Source: Rhizobium sp. 32-5/1
GTDB taxonomy: Bacteria > Pseudomonadota > Alphaproteobacteria > Rhizobiales > Rhizobiaceae
Length of the DNA: 64,000 nt
Assembly: GCF_029537235.1 (NCBI RefSeq)
Contig: NZ_CP120638.1
Coordinates: 2,373,501-2,437,500 of the forward strand
Direction: 5' to 3'
The first letter of the stretch is position 1. Each line of letters starts with the position of its first letter. The position numbers and the translations under genes are program-made. This document shows, piece after piece, positions 9,374 through 18,353 of this stretch. A model generated the notes under the pieces. That model did no database searches. It was not told where the DNA came from and worked only from the letters and a program-made list of their open reading frames with translations.

Positions 9374-10092
9374 AAGTCCTGATTGTCGAAGACGATCCGC
9401 TGCATCGATCCTACCTGCACGAGGCGGTCTGTGCCGCGCTGCCGGAATGCGAAACTGTCATCGAGGCGGAAAGCGGCACGGCTGGCGAGAAGCTGGCGCG
9501 CGACCACAAGTCCGCCCATGTCGTCATGGACCTGCAGATGAACAATCGCAACGGCATCGAGGCGGCGCGCACGATCTGGAAGGAACGCCCGGACACCCGC
9601 ATCCTGTTCTGGTCGAATTATTCCGACGAGGCCTATGTGCGCGGTGTCTCGCGCATCGTGCCGGATGGCGCTGCCTATGGTTATGTGCTGAAATCGGCCT
9701 CCGACGAGCGGCTGAAACTCGCGCTGCGCAGCATCTTCATCGAATCGCAATGCGTGATCGACCGCGAGGTGCGCGGCATGCAGCAGAAGAGCCTCGGCCA
9801 GACCAAAGGGTTCAGCGATACCGAGTATGAAATCCTTGTCGATATCGCGCTGGGACTGACGGACCGGGCGATTGCGCGCCGCCGGAACCTATCGCTGCGC
9901 AGCGTCCAGAACCGCCTGCAGCAGCTTTACGAGAAACTGGACGTCTACCAGAGCGCGTCGGAAGATCATGACGAAGGACGCTTCAACCTGCGGGCCCGCG
10001 CCGTGACGGTTGCGCTGCTGCGCAAGCTTTTGAACTACAGTGCGCTGGAGCGCGCCGAAGCCGAACTGGCCGACTGGCTGGATACCCGCTGA
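9370..10092 (+). CDS. LuxR/NarL-type response regulator
   Basis: The 240-residue partner of the upstream kinase has a receiver domain with the acidic pocket E8-D9-D10, phosphoacceptor D54 (VVMDLQMNNRNG) and K108 (YVLKSAS). A C-terminal LuxR-type helix-turn-helix (SDTEYEILVDIALGLTDRAI through SVQNRLQQLYEKLDV) spans roughly residues 150-195. It is followed by an unusual tail of about 45 residues (ALLRKLLNYSALERAEAELA) not typical of NarL proteins. The four-base overlap with the kinase gene indicates co-translation. It probably activates the divergent sugar transporter; that is inference from position. Confidence 0.87.
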   Translation: MKVLIVEDDPLHRSYLHEAVCAALPECETVIEAESGTAGEKLARDHKSAHVVMDLQMNNRNGIEAARTIWKERPDTRILFWSNYSDEAYVRGVSRIVPDGAAYGYVLKSASDERLKLALRSIFIESQCVIDREVRGMQQKSLGQTKGFSDTEYEILVDIALGLTDRAIARRRNLSLRSVQNRLQQLYEKLDVYQSASEDHDEGRFNLRARAVTVALLRKLLNYSALERAEAELADWLDTR

Positions 10093-10099
10093 TCCGCCT

Positions 10100-11026
10100 T
10101 TATCCCAGCCGCAAGCCGTTGGCCGTAACATAGACCGCATAAAGCGATGTCGTCGCGGTGATGAACAGGCGGTTGCGCCGCGGGCCGCCAAAAGTGAGGT
10201 TCGAAACCAGTTCCGGAATATGGATCTTGCCGATCAAGGTTCCGTCGGGATCGTAGCAATGCACGCCGTCGGCGGCGCTCGTCCAGATGCGGCCCGTGCG
10301 GTCGAGGCGGAAACCGTCAAAAAAGCCGCTGGTGCATTCGGCAAAGACCCTGCTGTGCGAAAGCGTGCCGTCCTTGCCGACGGTGAGCTTTCGGATATGG
10401 CGCGGCCCGCCGTCGCGGTGGGTGCCGCCCGTATCGGCGATGTAGAGCGTGGATTCGTCCGGTGAAAAGGCAAGGCCGTTTGGTTTGACGAAATCGCCGG
10501 CGACCTTGGTGACGGCGCCGGACAGCGGGTCGACGCGATAGACATGGCAGCCGCCGATTTCCTCGTCGCCATAGTCGCCTTCGTAGTCGTGCATGATGCC
10601 GTAGGAGGGGTCAGTGAACCAGACGGTGCCGTCTGAGGAGACGACGACGTCGTTTGGTGAATTGAGGCGCCTGCCTTCAAACCGGTCGGCGATGACAGTG
10701 ATGGAGCCGTCGTGTTCCGTTCGCGTTACCCGTCGCGTCAGGTGCTCGCAGGTTACCAACCGCCCTTGTGTATCGATCGTATTGCCGTTGGAATTGTTGG
10801 ACGGGGCGCGAAAGACCGAGACCGAGCCGTCGGTTTCATCGAAGCGCATCATGCGATTGTTGGGAATGTCGGACCAGACAAGGTATCGTCCGGCGCCAAA
10901 CCAGGCTGGCCCTTCCAGCCATCGCCCGCCGGTCCAAAGTCGCTCGACCCGCGCATGGCCGACGAAGCAGGCTGCGAACCGCGGATCCAGGGCCTCGAAA
11001 CCGGTACCTTCCAATTCTCCGAACAT
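10100..11026 (-). CDS. SMP-30/gluconolactonase family protein (copy 2)
   Basis: The 308-residue beta-propeller protein is a likely aldonolactonase. It has WLEGPAWFG (metal glutamate) near residue 38, LNSPNDVVVSSDG, and DGFRLDRTGRIWTSAADG near residue 230. The ATG at 11026 follows a GAGGAGG ribosome binding site. It is divergently transcribed from a LacI regulator, with a palindromic operator candidate at 11100-11115 between them, which suggests repression by that LacI protein. It is strongly similar to the lactonase at 2449-3363, although the two lie in differently regulated units. The product would be an aldonate such as gluconate, which fits the gluconokinase in the same putative regulon. 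Confidence 0.85.
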   Translation of the reverse strand: MFGELEGTGFEALDPRFAACFVGHARVERLWTGGRWLEGPAWFGAGRYLVWSDIPNNRMMRFDETDGSVSVFRAPSNNSNGNTIDTQGRLVTCEHLTRRVTRTEHDGSITVIADRFEGRRLNSPNDVVVSSDGTVWFTDPSYGIMHDYEGDYGDEEIGGCHVYRVDPLSGAVTKVAGDFVKPNGLAFSPDESTLYIADTGGTHRDGGPRHIRKLTVGKDGTLSHSRVFAECTSGFFDGFRLDRTGRIWTSAADGVHCYDPDGTLIGKIHIPELVSNLTFGGPRRNRLFITATTSLYAVYVTANGLRLG

Positions 11027-11099
11027 AGACCGGCGCCTCCTCGCGCATTTCCGTATTTTCAGACCATGCCAAACAACAAGGCCATGTTGTCTTCGTCTT

Positions 11100-11115
11100 A
11101 TGATAGCGATAACAT
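11100..11115. promoter_or_regulatory. Candidate LacI-family operator (site A)
   Basis: The sequence ATGATAGCGATAACAT matches 14 of 16 positions of the perfect palindrome ATGTTATCGATAACAT seen at 20589 and 38131. It has the central CG typical of LacI-family sites. It lies between the divergent lactonase and LacI regulator genes, 74 bases from the lactonase start, so it may serve autoregulation. A second small inverted repeat, ACAACA-N6-TGTTGT, is at 11073-11090. Confidence 0.6.
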
Positions 11116-11207
11116 GAAGGCTGGCAAATTGCTTTTCAAAGAAAATATTGCCATCGGGAGGACTTCTGCCGGCGGTGCCGGGAGGAAGCTTTGGGGACGA
11201 CGGGGCA

Positions 11208-12244
11208 ATGATCAAGTCTGTAAACACCAAGCCGGGAGAGACACCCGCGCCGACCATGGCGGACGTGGCGCGCAAGGCCGGTGTCTCGGCTATGACCGTT
11301 TCGCGGGCTCTTAGGCAGAACAGCTATGTCTCCGAGGAAGCGCGCGAGCGGATCCTGTCGGCCGTCAATGAACTCGGCTATGTGCTCGATCAGGCTGCCG
11401 GCAGCCTTTCCTCACGCAAAACTGGGTTTGTTGCTGCCATCATCCCCTCGATCAACAACTCGAATTTCTCCGACACGGCGCGCGGCATCACGGATATGCT
11501 GGAAAACACCGGCTTGCAGCTGCTGCTCGGCTATACAAACTACTCCGTGGAGCGCGAAGAGAAGCTGATCGAAGCCATGCTGCGCCGGCGGCCCGAAGGG
11601 ATCATCCTCACCGGGGAGCACACACGGCGCAGGCCCGTCGCATGTTGGAGAAGGCCGGTATTCCCGTGGTCGAAACATGGGATATCCCGGCCAACCCCAT
11701 CGACCAGGTTGTCGGCTTCTCCAATGGCGAAGCCATGGCCCTGCTCGTCCGGACGCTTGCAGCAAAAGGCTATACGCGTTTCGGCTACATTGGCGGCACG
11801 ACATCGCGCGATACGCGCGGCAGCCAGCGGCGGGCGGGGTTTGTCCGGGCGCTGGAGGAACTCGACCTTCCGACGGGGCGGGTGATCTCCTTCGGCGTCC
11901 CGCCGATCTCGATGGAGCAGGGTGGTCAGGCGGTCGTCAGCCTGCTCGAGCGCTGGCCGGATACGCAGGTCGTGCTGTGTGTTTCCGACCTCTCCGCCTT
12001 CGGTGCCCTGATGGAATGCAACCGGCGCGGCCTGCGCGTCCCGGAAGACATCGCCATTGCGGGTTTTGGCGACTACGAGATTTCCGCCTGCTGTCATCCG
12101 CGCATGACGACGATCAATGTCGGCTGCTACGACATCGGGCAACTGGCGGCGACCAGGCTGATACAAGCGATCCAGGGCGAAGGCGGCAGTGCCGAGGAGA
12201 TTACGCTCACCGGCTACCGCGTCATCGAACGCGAAAGCACTTGA
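11208..12244 (+). CDS. LacI-family transcriptional regulator (GntR-like), frameshifted at 11613-11616
   Basis: The DNA-binding repressor is about 345 residues after joining. The N-terminal LacI helix-turn-helix reads MADVARKAGVSAMTVSRAL (residues about 17-35), with the hinge region near YVLDQAAGSLSSRKTG. The ligand domain is the periplasmic-binding type and ends normally. The first frame goes off after EGIILTGEH. Restoring a fifth G in the run of four at 11613-11616 gives LTGGAHTAQARRMLEKAG and a continuous protein. The ATG at 11208 has a weak ribosome binding site. It sits next to operator site A and is the only LacI protein in the window, so it is the best candidate to bind all the similar palindromes. 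The effector is probably a gluconate- or idonate-like sugar acid. Confidence 0.82.
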
Positions 12245-12275
12245 ACAATTTCCGGGGTGAACCGGTCTACCATTC

Positions 12276-13876
12276 TTAAGCGGTGAAGGCGGCCCCCATC
12301 AGGGTCTGGGTGTAGATCGCTTTCGGTGCGTCGAAGATCGCATCCGTTTCACCTTCTTCGACGATCTTGCCGTCCTTCATGACGATCACATAGTCCGACA
12401 TCGCCTTCACCACCGAAAGATCGTGGCTGATGAAGATGTAGGAAAGGCCATGCGCCTTCTGAAGGTCGCGCAAGAGGTCGATGACCTGCCCCTGCACGGA
12501 GCGATCCAGTGCCGAGGTCGGCTCGTCGAGAATGACGATCTTCGGTTTCAGGATGATGGCGCGGGCAATGGCGATGCGTTGGCGCTGGCCGCCGGAGAAC
12601 TCATGCGGGTAACGGTTGCGCGAGGCCGGATCGAGGCCGACTTCCTTCAGAGCCTCGATCGCCCGCTTGTCACGATCGGCACGACTCAACTGCGGCTCGT
12701 GCACGTAGAGACCTTCGGTGACAATCTCGCCCACCGTCTGGCGCGGCGAGAGGGAGCCGTAGGGATCTTGGAAAACCAGTTGCAACTGTTTGCGCAACGG
12801 CCGCATGGCGCTGCGGTCAAAGCCGGAGATATCCGTGCGCTCGAACCGGTAATGCCCGCCGCTCGGTACAAGCCGCAGCAGCGCGCGCCCAAGCGTGGAT
12901 TTGCCGGAACCGGATTCGCCGACGATACCGATGGTCTGGCCCTGTTTCAGCCGCAGCGTCACGTCGTCGATGGCGCGGAACGTGCCGGATTTGCCGCTGA
13001 ACAGGCCGCCGCCGAGCGCGTAATCCACCGTGACGTTCTTGCCTTCCAGCATGATCGGGGCATTGTCCGGCGGCGATGGTTTACGGCCGCTCGGTTCGGC
13101 ATCCAGAAGCATGCGTGTGTATTCGGCCTTGGGTGCCTCGAAGATCTCTGCTGTCGTGCCCGTCTCGACAACTTCGCCACGGCGCATCACGGCAACATGG
13201 TTGGCGAAATGCTTGACGATGCCGAGATCGTGCGTGATCAGCACGATCGCCATGCCGAAGCGGGCCTGCAGCGAGCGCAGGAGATCGAGGATTTGGGCCT
13301 GAATCGTCACGTCGAGCGCCGTCGTCGGCTCGTCGGCGATCAGGATGTCCGGCTCATTGGCGAGCGCCATGGCGATCATCACGCGCTGGCGCTGTCCGCC
13401 GGACAGTTCGTGCGGATAGCTGTCGATGCGGCGTGCGGGATCGGGAATGCCGACCAGTTCGAGCAGTTCGAGAACACGCTGACGGGCCTGTTTGAAACTG
13501 CCGCCGCGGTGATGGACGATCGGCTCCGCCACCTGCCGTCCGATCGTGTAGAGCGGATCGAGCGAGGTCATCGGTTCCTGGAAGATCATGGTGATCTTGG
13601 CGCCGCGGACCGCATTCAGCGCCTTGGGCGGCAGGCCGACCAGCTCCTGCCCGCGATACTTCGCCGAGCCGGAGACCGTGCCGTTGCCGGCCAGCAGGCC
13701 CATGATGCCCATCATCGTCTGGCTCTTGCCGGAGCCGGATTCGCCAACGACAGCAAGTGTTTCGCCGGCCCTGATGTCGAGATCGATGCCCTTGACGGCC
13801 TGGACGGTGCCGTCGGGGGTCGAGAAGTTCACGGTGAGGTCGCGGACGGCGAGGATCGTTTCCGGGTGTTGGCCAT
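12276..13876 (-). CDS. Fused OppD-OppF-type peptide ABC ATPase, frameshifted at 13864-13866
   Basis: The protein of about 533 residues has two complete nucleotide-binding domains. The first has Walker [25 protein letters not shown] and [11 protein letters not shown]. The second has [29 protein letters not shown] and [11 protein letters not shown]. It energises uptake of peptides or related solutes. The frame containing the domains begins without an ATG; only GTG 13832 is available. One extra base in the run of three at 13864-13866 would connect it to ATG 13876, giving [18 protein letters not shown], which is the normal family N-terminus. ATG 13876 lies one base after the oppC stop, as expected for a coupled operon. 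Confidence 0.83.
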
Positions 13877-13877
13877 A

Positions 13878-15023
13878 TCAGCGGTCCTTCGGATCGAGTG
13901 CATCGCGCAGGCCGTCGCCGGCAAAATTCAGCGAAAATAGCGTGAGAACGAAGAAGATGGCGGGAAAGATCAGGAGCCACGGTGCCGACTGGATGTTGTT
14001 GGCGCCTTCCGAGATCAGCGCGCCCCAGCTCGTCAGCGGCGCCTGGACGCCGAGGCCAAGGAAGGACAGGAAGCTCTCGAGCAGGATGACCTTTGGCACG
14101 ACGACGGTGACGAAAACGATGACCGGGCCGATCGTGTTGGGGATGATGTGCCGGCGAATGATCTGCCAGTCGGTCAATCCCAGCGCCTGGGCCGCACCGA
14201 TGAACTCGCGGCGTTTCAGCGCCAGCGTCTGGCCGCGCACAATCCGGGCCATGTCCAGCCATTCCACCGCGCCGATGACGAGGAAGATCAGGATGAACGA
14301 GCGCCCGAAGAAGACGACGAGAACGACGACGAGGAAGACGAAGGGCAGCGAATAGAGGATTTCGATCAGACGCATCATCACATTGTCGACGCGGCCGCCG
14401 ATATAGCCGGAGGTCGCGCCATAGAGCACGCCGATACCGAGCGAGACGAGGCTTGCGAGCACACCGACAGCAATCGATATCTGGCCACCGAGCATGACGC
14501 GCACCAGAAGGTCACGGCCGTTTCCGTCGGTGCCGAAGGGGAAATATTCGCGGTCCACGGTTCCGGTCATTTTCAGCGTCCGGCCGTCGTCGTCGGTCGC
14601 CACCACCTTGGTATCGCCAAATTCGTTGGCGCGATCGACATAGCGCGTCGCGCGTGGGTCGATGGGCTCGTCGGACGTGAAGGTGACGGTAAACGTCTCA
14701 CCCTCGACCGCAAATTCCTTGAGATCGACGCGGGCTCGCGAGGCGATGCTTTCCATCACGCCCTGCAGGCTGGAGGCATCCGGACGCGGCTCGAGGCTCG
14801 GCGGGATCGTCACGTAGGACGGAAATACCTGATCATAGGTATGGCTGACGAAGTGGGGGCCGGCAAAGGAAAACAGCGCGATCAGGACGAGCACGATACA
14901 GCCGGCCATGGCGGCGCGGTTGCGCCGGAAACGGATCAGCGCCAGCTGGAAGAGACTGCGGCCCTGCATTTCCGGGTTGCTGTTTTCGGGCAGGGGTGCT
15001 GCCGGGGTGGCGATATCAGTCAT
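13878..15023 (-). CDS. Oligopeptide/dipeptide ABC permease (OppC type) with enlarged periplasmic loop
   Basis: The 381-residue inner-membrane permease has an OppC N-terminal helix (AMAGCIVLVLIALFSFAGP) near residues 38-56 and the BPD_transp_1 core from about residue 175, including the EAA loop GAAQALGLTDWQIIRRHIIP. Between them lies a polar stretch of about 110 residues that most OppC proteins lack; it should face the periplasm. The ATG at 15023 overlaps the oppB end by eight bases. A longer upstream reading extends into oppB and is rejected. It works with OppB as a heterodimer. Confidence 0.87.
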   Translation of the reverse strand: MTDIATPAAPLPENSNPEMQGRSLFQLALIRFRRNRAAMAGCIVLVLIALFSFAGPHFVSHTYDQVFPSYVTIPPSLEPRPDASSLQGVMESIASRARVDLKEFAVEGETFTVTFTSDEPIDPRATRYVDRANEFGDTKVVATDDDGRTLKMTGTVDREYFPFGTDGNGRDLLVRVMLGGQISIAVGVLASLVSLGIGVLYGATSGYIGGRVDNVMMRLIEILYSLPFVFLVVVLVVFFGRSFILIFLVIGAVEWLDMARIVRGQTLALKRREFIGAAQALGLTDWQIIRRHIIPNTIGPVIVFVTVVVPKVILLESFLSFLGLGVQAPLTSWGALISEGANNIQSAPWLLIFPAIFFVLTLFSLNFAGDGLRDALDPKDR

Positions 15024-15938
15024 GGCGAACCCTCGGATCGAGAAGGCCGTAGAAAATGTCGACCAGAAGATTGAAGACGATGACGAAGATGGCAACTAGG
15101 ACGACTGTGCCCATGACCAGCGTATAATCGCGGTTGATGGCGCCAAGCACAAAGTAGCGGCCGACTCCGGAATGGTGAAGATCGTCTCGACGACGGCCGA
15201 ACCGGTAAGAAGAGCCGCCGCGCAGGGCGCCAGATAGGAGACCACCGGCAGCATGGCGGCGCGCATCGCATGGGTGATGACGACGGTTCGGGCGGGCAGG
15301 CCGTAGGCGCGGGCGGTGCGGATATGGTCGGTGTGTAGCGCCTCGATCATTGAGCCGCGCGTCAGCCGCGCAAAGACCGCGAGCTGCGGCAGAGCGAGCG
15401 CAATCATCGGCAGGATCAGGAAGCGCAGGGAGCCATCGCCCCAACCGCCGGCCGGCAGCCAGGAAAGCATGATCGCGAAGACCAGCGTCAGCACTGGGCC
15501 GACGACGAAATTGGGAACGGTAACACCGACGGTCGAGATCGACATGATGGCGAAATCGAGCAGGCTGTTTTGCCGGAGTGCAGCAACCGTGCCGGCCAGC
15601 ACGCCGCCAACCAGCGCCACGATCAGCGCATAGAAACCGAGCTCCAGCGAATAGGGCAGGCCCTTGCCGATCAGTTCGGCGACCGTGTTGTCCTTGTAGA
15701 TATAGCTTGGCCCGAAATCGCCGGTCACCGCATTGGTGATATAGGTGACGTATTGCGTCCAGATCGGCTTGTCGAGCTGGTAGGTCGCCATCAGGTTCGC
15801 CATGGTCTGCGGCGGCAGCGGGCGCTCGAGGTTGAAGGGGCCGCCGGGGGCGAACCGCATCAGGAAGAAGGAGATCGTGACGACGATGAACAGCGTCGGC
15901 ACCGCACTCGCCAGACGGCGGAGAACGAAAGAGAACAT
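15016..15938 (-). CDS. Oligopeptide/dipeptide ABC permease (OppB type), frameshifted at 15167-15168
   Basis: The permease is about 307 residues when joined. It begins MFSFVLRRLASAVPTLFIV, a typical OppB first helix, followed by FAPGGPFNLERPL and the EAA loop TARAYGLPARTVVITHAMR. The first frame continues wrongly after VVETIFTIP. The second gives GVGRYFVLGAINRDYTLVMG and the final helices to the stop at 15016. One more C (plus strand) at 15167-15168 restores the frame, so sequence error is likely. It lies downstream of the binding-protein gene after a strong hairpin and overlaps oppC. Confidence 0.82.
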
Positions 15939-15957
15939 TGTTTTGCCTTCAGGGATG

Positions 15958-15989
15958 GACGCGCAGGCAGATCATCCTGCCTGCGCGTC
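15958..15989 (-). promoter_or_regulatory. Strong intercistronic hairpin between oppA-like and oppB-like genes
   Basis: Perfect 13-base arms, GACGCGCAGGCAG and CTGCCTGCGCGTC, surround a six-base loop. It lies in the 74-base gap after the binding-protein stop. It probably stabilises the upstream message or attenuates read-through, raising binding protein over permease. No T run follows in the minus direction. Confidence 0.65.
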
Positions 15990-16012
15990 GCCCTTTACCC
16001 GTTGATCGGAGC

Positions 16013-17611
16013 TTATTCGGAAACGCTCAAGAAACGGCTCAGATGCTGGTTTGCGGCATTGTCCTGCCAGCCCTTGACCTTTTCGGCAACGAGCCAGAGG
16101 TCGGCCTGGGTCAGGAACGGCGCGACGGGCTGTTCCTTCATCATCAGGGCTTCGGCTTCATGCAGGATCTTGGAGCGGGCCGCCGGATCGGTTTCCTCAT
16201 AGGATTTCTTCATGAGGGCGTCGAAATCAGGGTTGGTATAGTGCCCGTAGTTGAAGGTCTTGTTGGTGGAAACGCTCAATGCCAGGAAGTTCTCGGCATC
16301 GGCATAGTCGGCGACCCATCCGGCGCGGGCGACGTTGAACTTGCCGCCTTCCTGCAGGTAGGCGTAGTGCGAGGATACGTCGAGGTTGACCATGGTGACG
16401 GTCGCGCCGAACGTGTTCTTCCACATGTCGGCGACGGCGGTTGCGACGCGCTCGTGGTTCGGGTTGGTGTTGTAGCGGATCTCGATATTCAGCGGTTTGC
16501 CGCCCTCGCCGTATCCTGCTTCCTTCATCAGTTCGACGGCCTTGTCCTCGCGATCGAGCTGGGACATTTCCGAGAAATCGGCCTTTGAAGGGTCGCCATA
16601 GGTTTCGATGCCAGGCGGAACCATGGAATAGGCCGGCAGCTGCGAGCCCGAATAGATTTCCTTGGCGAGGAAGTCGCGATCGACCGACATCGACAGCGCC
16701 TGTCGGACGCGCACGTCGCTATAGGGCTCCTGGCGGGTGTCGAAAGCGTAGTAATAGGTCGCAAGCGTCGGCGAGACATGAACCTGCGCGCCGTAGGCGG
16801 TCTTCAAGCGCTCCAGCTGGTCGGCCGAGAAATTGTAGGCGAGATCCATTTCCTTGGCCTCGAACCGGCGAACGGAGGCAGCCTGGTCGTCGATCGGGTA
16901 GAAGATCACCTTGTCGAGCTTGACGTTGGCAGCATCCCAGTAGGATGCGTTCTTCTCCACCGTCAGGCTGTCGTTCGGTACATGGGCGGTGAGCTTGAAG
17001 GCGCCGTTGGACACCATGACGCCTGGCTTGACGAAGTCGGTGCCGTTCTTTTCGACGCTGGCCTTTGACACCGGCAGTGCTGTCTGGTGTGCCAAAAGCT
17101 CGAGGAAGAACGGGGTCGGCCGCTCGAGCGTGACCTCAAGGGTCTTTTCGTCGACTGCCTTCATGCCGAGCTGATCGACTGTCACGTCGCCCTTGTTGAC
17201 TTTCTCGGCGTTCTTGATCGGGAACAGGATATTGGCATAGCCGGCAGCGGTCTTCGGATCTTCCACGCGCCGGAAGGAGAAGACGAAATCCTCGGCTGTG
17301 ACCGGAGAGCCATCCGACCACTTAGCGTCGGCTCGCAGCTTGAAGGTGTAGACGGTGCCGTCATCGGACACCGTCCAGCTTTCGGCAGCGCCGGGCACGA
17401 TCTTGCCGGCCGCATCGTAGACCGTCAGGCCTTCGTAGAGATCCTTGAGAATGAATTCCTCGATGTTGATCGAGGTGTGGGCCTGGTCGAGCGTCTGCGG
17501 CTCGCCGGCATTGCCACGGTGGAGTACCGCTTCTGCGAGTGCGGGGCTTGCGCCGATGAGCAGCGAGCCAAGCAGAACCGCGGCGCGAAGATTGAGTTTA
17601 AGTGACGACAT
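16013..17611 (-). CDS. Peptide ABC transporter substrate-binding protein (OppA/DppA family)
   Basis: The 532-residue periplasmic protein of the SBP_bac_5 family has a signal peptide MSSLKLNLRAAVLLGSLLIG with likely cleavage after ALA near residue 26. The mature part begins AVLHRGNAGEPQTLDQAHT, the usual family opening. The motif LRADAKWSDGSPVTAEDFVF near residue 93 and the later block QALSMSVDRDFLAKEIY are characteristic of oligopeptide binders. The ATG at 17611 follows an AAGGGGAAGGA ribosome binding site. It is the first gene of the minus-strand operon with two permeases and a fused ATPase. Ligand class (peptide or other) is by family only. Confidence 0.88.
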   Translation of the reverse strand: MSSLKLNLRAAVLLGSLLIGASPALAEAVLHRGNAGEPQTLDQAHTSINIEEFILKDLYEGLTVYDAAGKIVPGAAESWTVSDDGTVYTFKLRADAKWSDGSPVTAEDFVFSFRRVEDPKTAAGYANILFPIKNAEKVNKGDVTVDQLGMKAVDEKTLEVTLERPTPFFLELLAHQTALPVSKASVEKNGTDFVKPGVMVSNGAFKLTAHVPNDSLTVEKNASYWDAANVKLDKVIFYPIDDQAASVRRFEAKEMDLAYNFSADQLERLKTAYGAQVHVSPTLATYYYAFDTRQEPYSDVRVRQALSMSVDRDFLAKEIYSGSQLPAYSMVPPGIETYGDPSKADFSEMSQLDREDKAVELMKEAGYGEGGKPLNIEIRYNTNPNHERVATAVADMWKNTFGATVTMVNLDVSSHYAYLQEGGKFNVARAGWVADYADAENFLALSVSTNKTFNYGHYTNPDFDALMKKSYEETDPAARSKILHEAEALMMKEQPVAPFLTQADLWLVAEKVKGWQDNAANQHLSRFLSVSE

Positions 17612-18353
17612 ATCTGTGTCCTTCCCCTTTTTTAGGTTTTGAAGGTACGAACAAAATCCAAATTCAGGGCAAACGCAAGGCGAAATCCTGTGGAAATTAC
17701 AGCCTTATTTATAAGGATCAGCTAAAGCTATCGCCAAGGTTGTATTTCGACTGCGCCCTGCCACATCCTTTTTGCGCCATCCCAACGAGTCCAGAAATAG
17801 GTAGCTGGCCCCTTTACGCGACCAGCGTGGACGAGCTACGCGAGTTGCTGCGTTAATGGCGCGCGACAAGGCACATGGAATGAATGCAAAGTTAAACTGC
17901 AGTTTACGTAATATGCTTATTCAGCCATGTGCGTTCGCGAAATTTAGTTTTCGCGATTCTTGCCGGGAGACTTTTTGGAGGTTTGCAACGGGGGCCGCCA
18001 GCATCTGTTTGAAAGCCTCAGTAAGCCAGTTCATTCGCGTATTGCTTCACTTGGGAACCCCAAGATGACACCACCACAGGGTGAATCCTGCTGCAGGCCA
18101 ATTTCTATCAATCGGCAACGTTGCAGGTGCGAAAGCAGGGCTTACTCCCTCCGGATTGGCGTTGCCAAACGAGTCACTTCAATTATTGTGCAGAGAAACG
18201 CCCAAATTCCTGTGACGGTGGGGAGCGCCATCAGGGTTTTGCAGAATCAGGAATTATATGCGGGTCGCAAACCGACCCGATGAAAAGAGACGAGCGGGCA
18301 GGTGTTTCCAAAGCCTGTTTTCAGCTCGTAGTAAAAGAAAAGGGAGATCTGGA
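17612..18353. other. Intergenic region upstream of divergent peptide ABC and aldolase genes
   Basis: These 742 bases, more AT-rich than their surroundings, hold no convincing gene. A palindrome CCTTATTTATAAGG at 17703-17716 lies about 90 bases upstream of the binding-protein start and contains a TATAAA that could be a -10 element for the minus strand. Near the aldolase end only an AAAAGGGAGA ribosome binding site was recognised. The length would allow a small RNA, but no terminator-like hairpin was seen to support one. Confidence 0.4.

Noticed and set aside
12245..12275. Terminator between the convergent LacI and Opp ATPase genes
   Set aside because: The gap is only 31 bases and shows no stable stem or T run.
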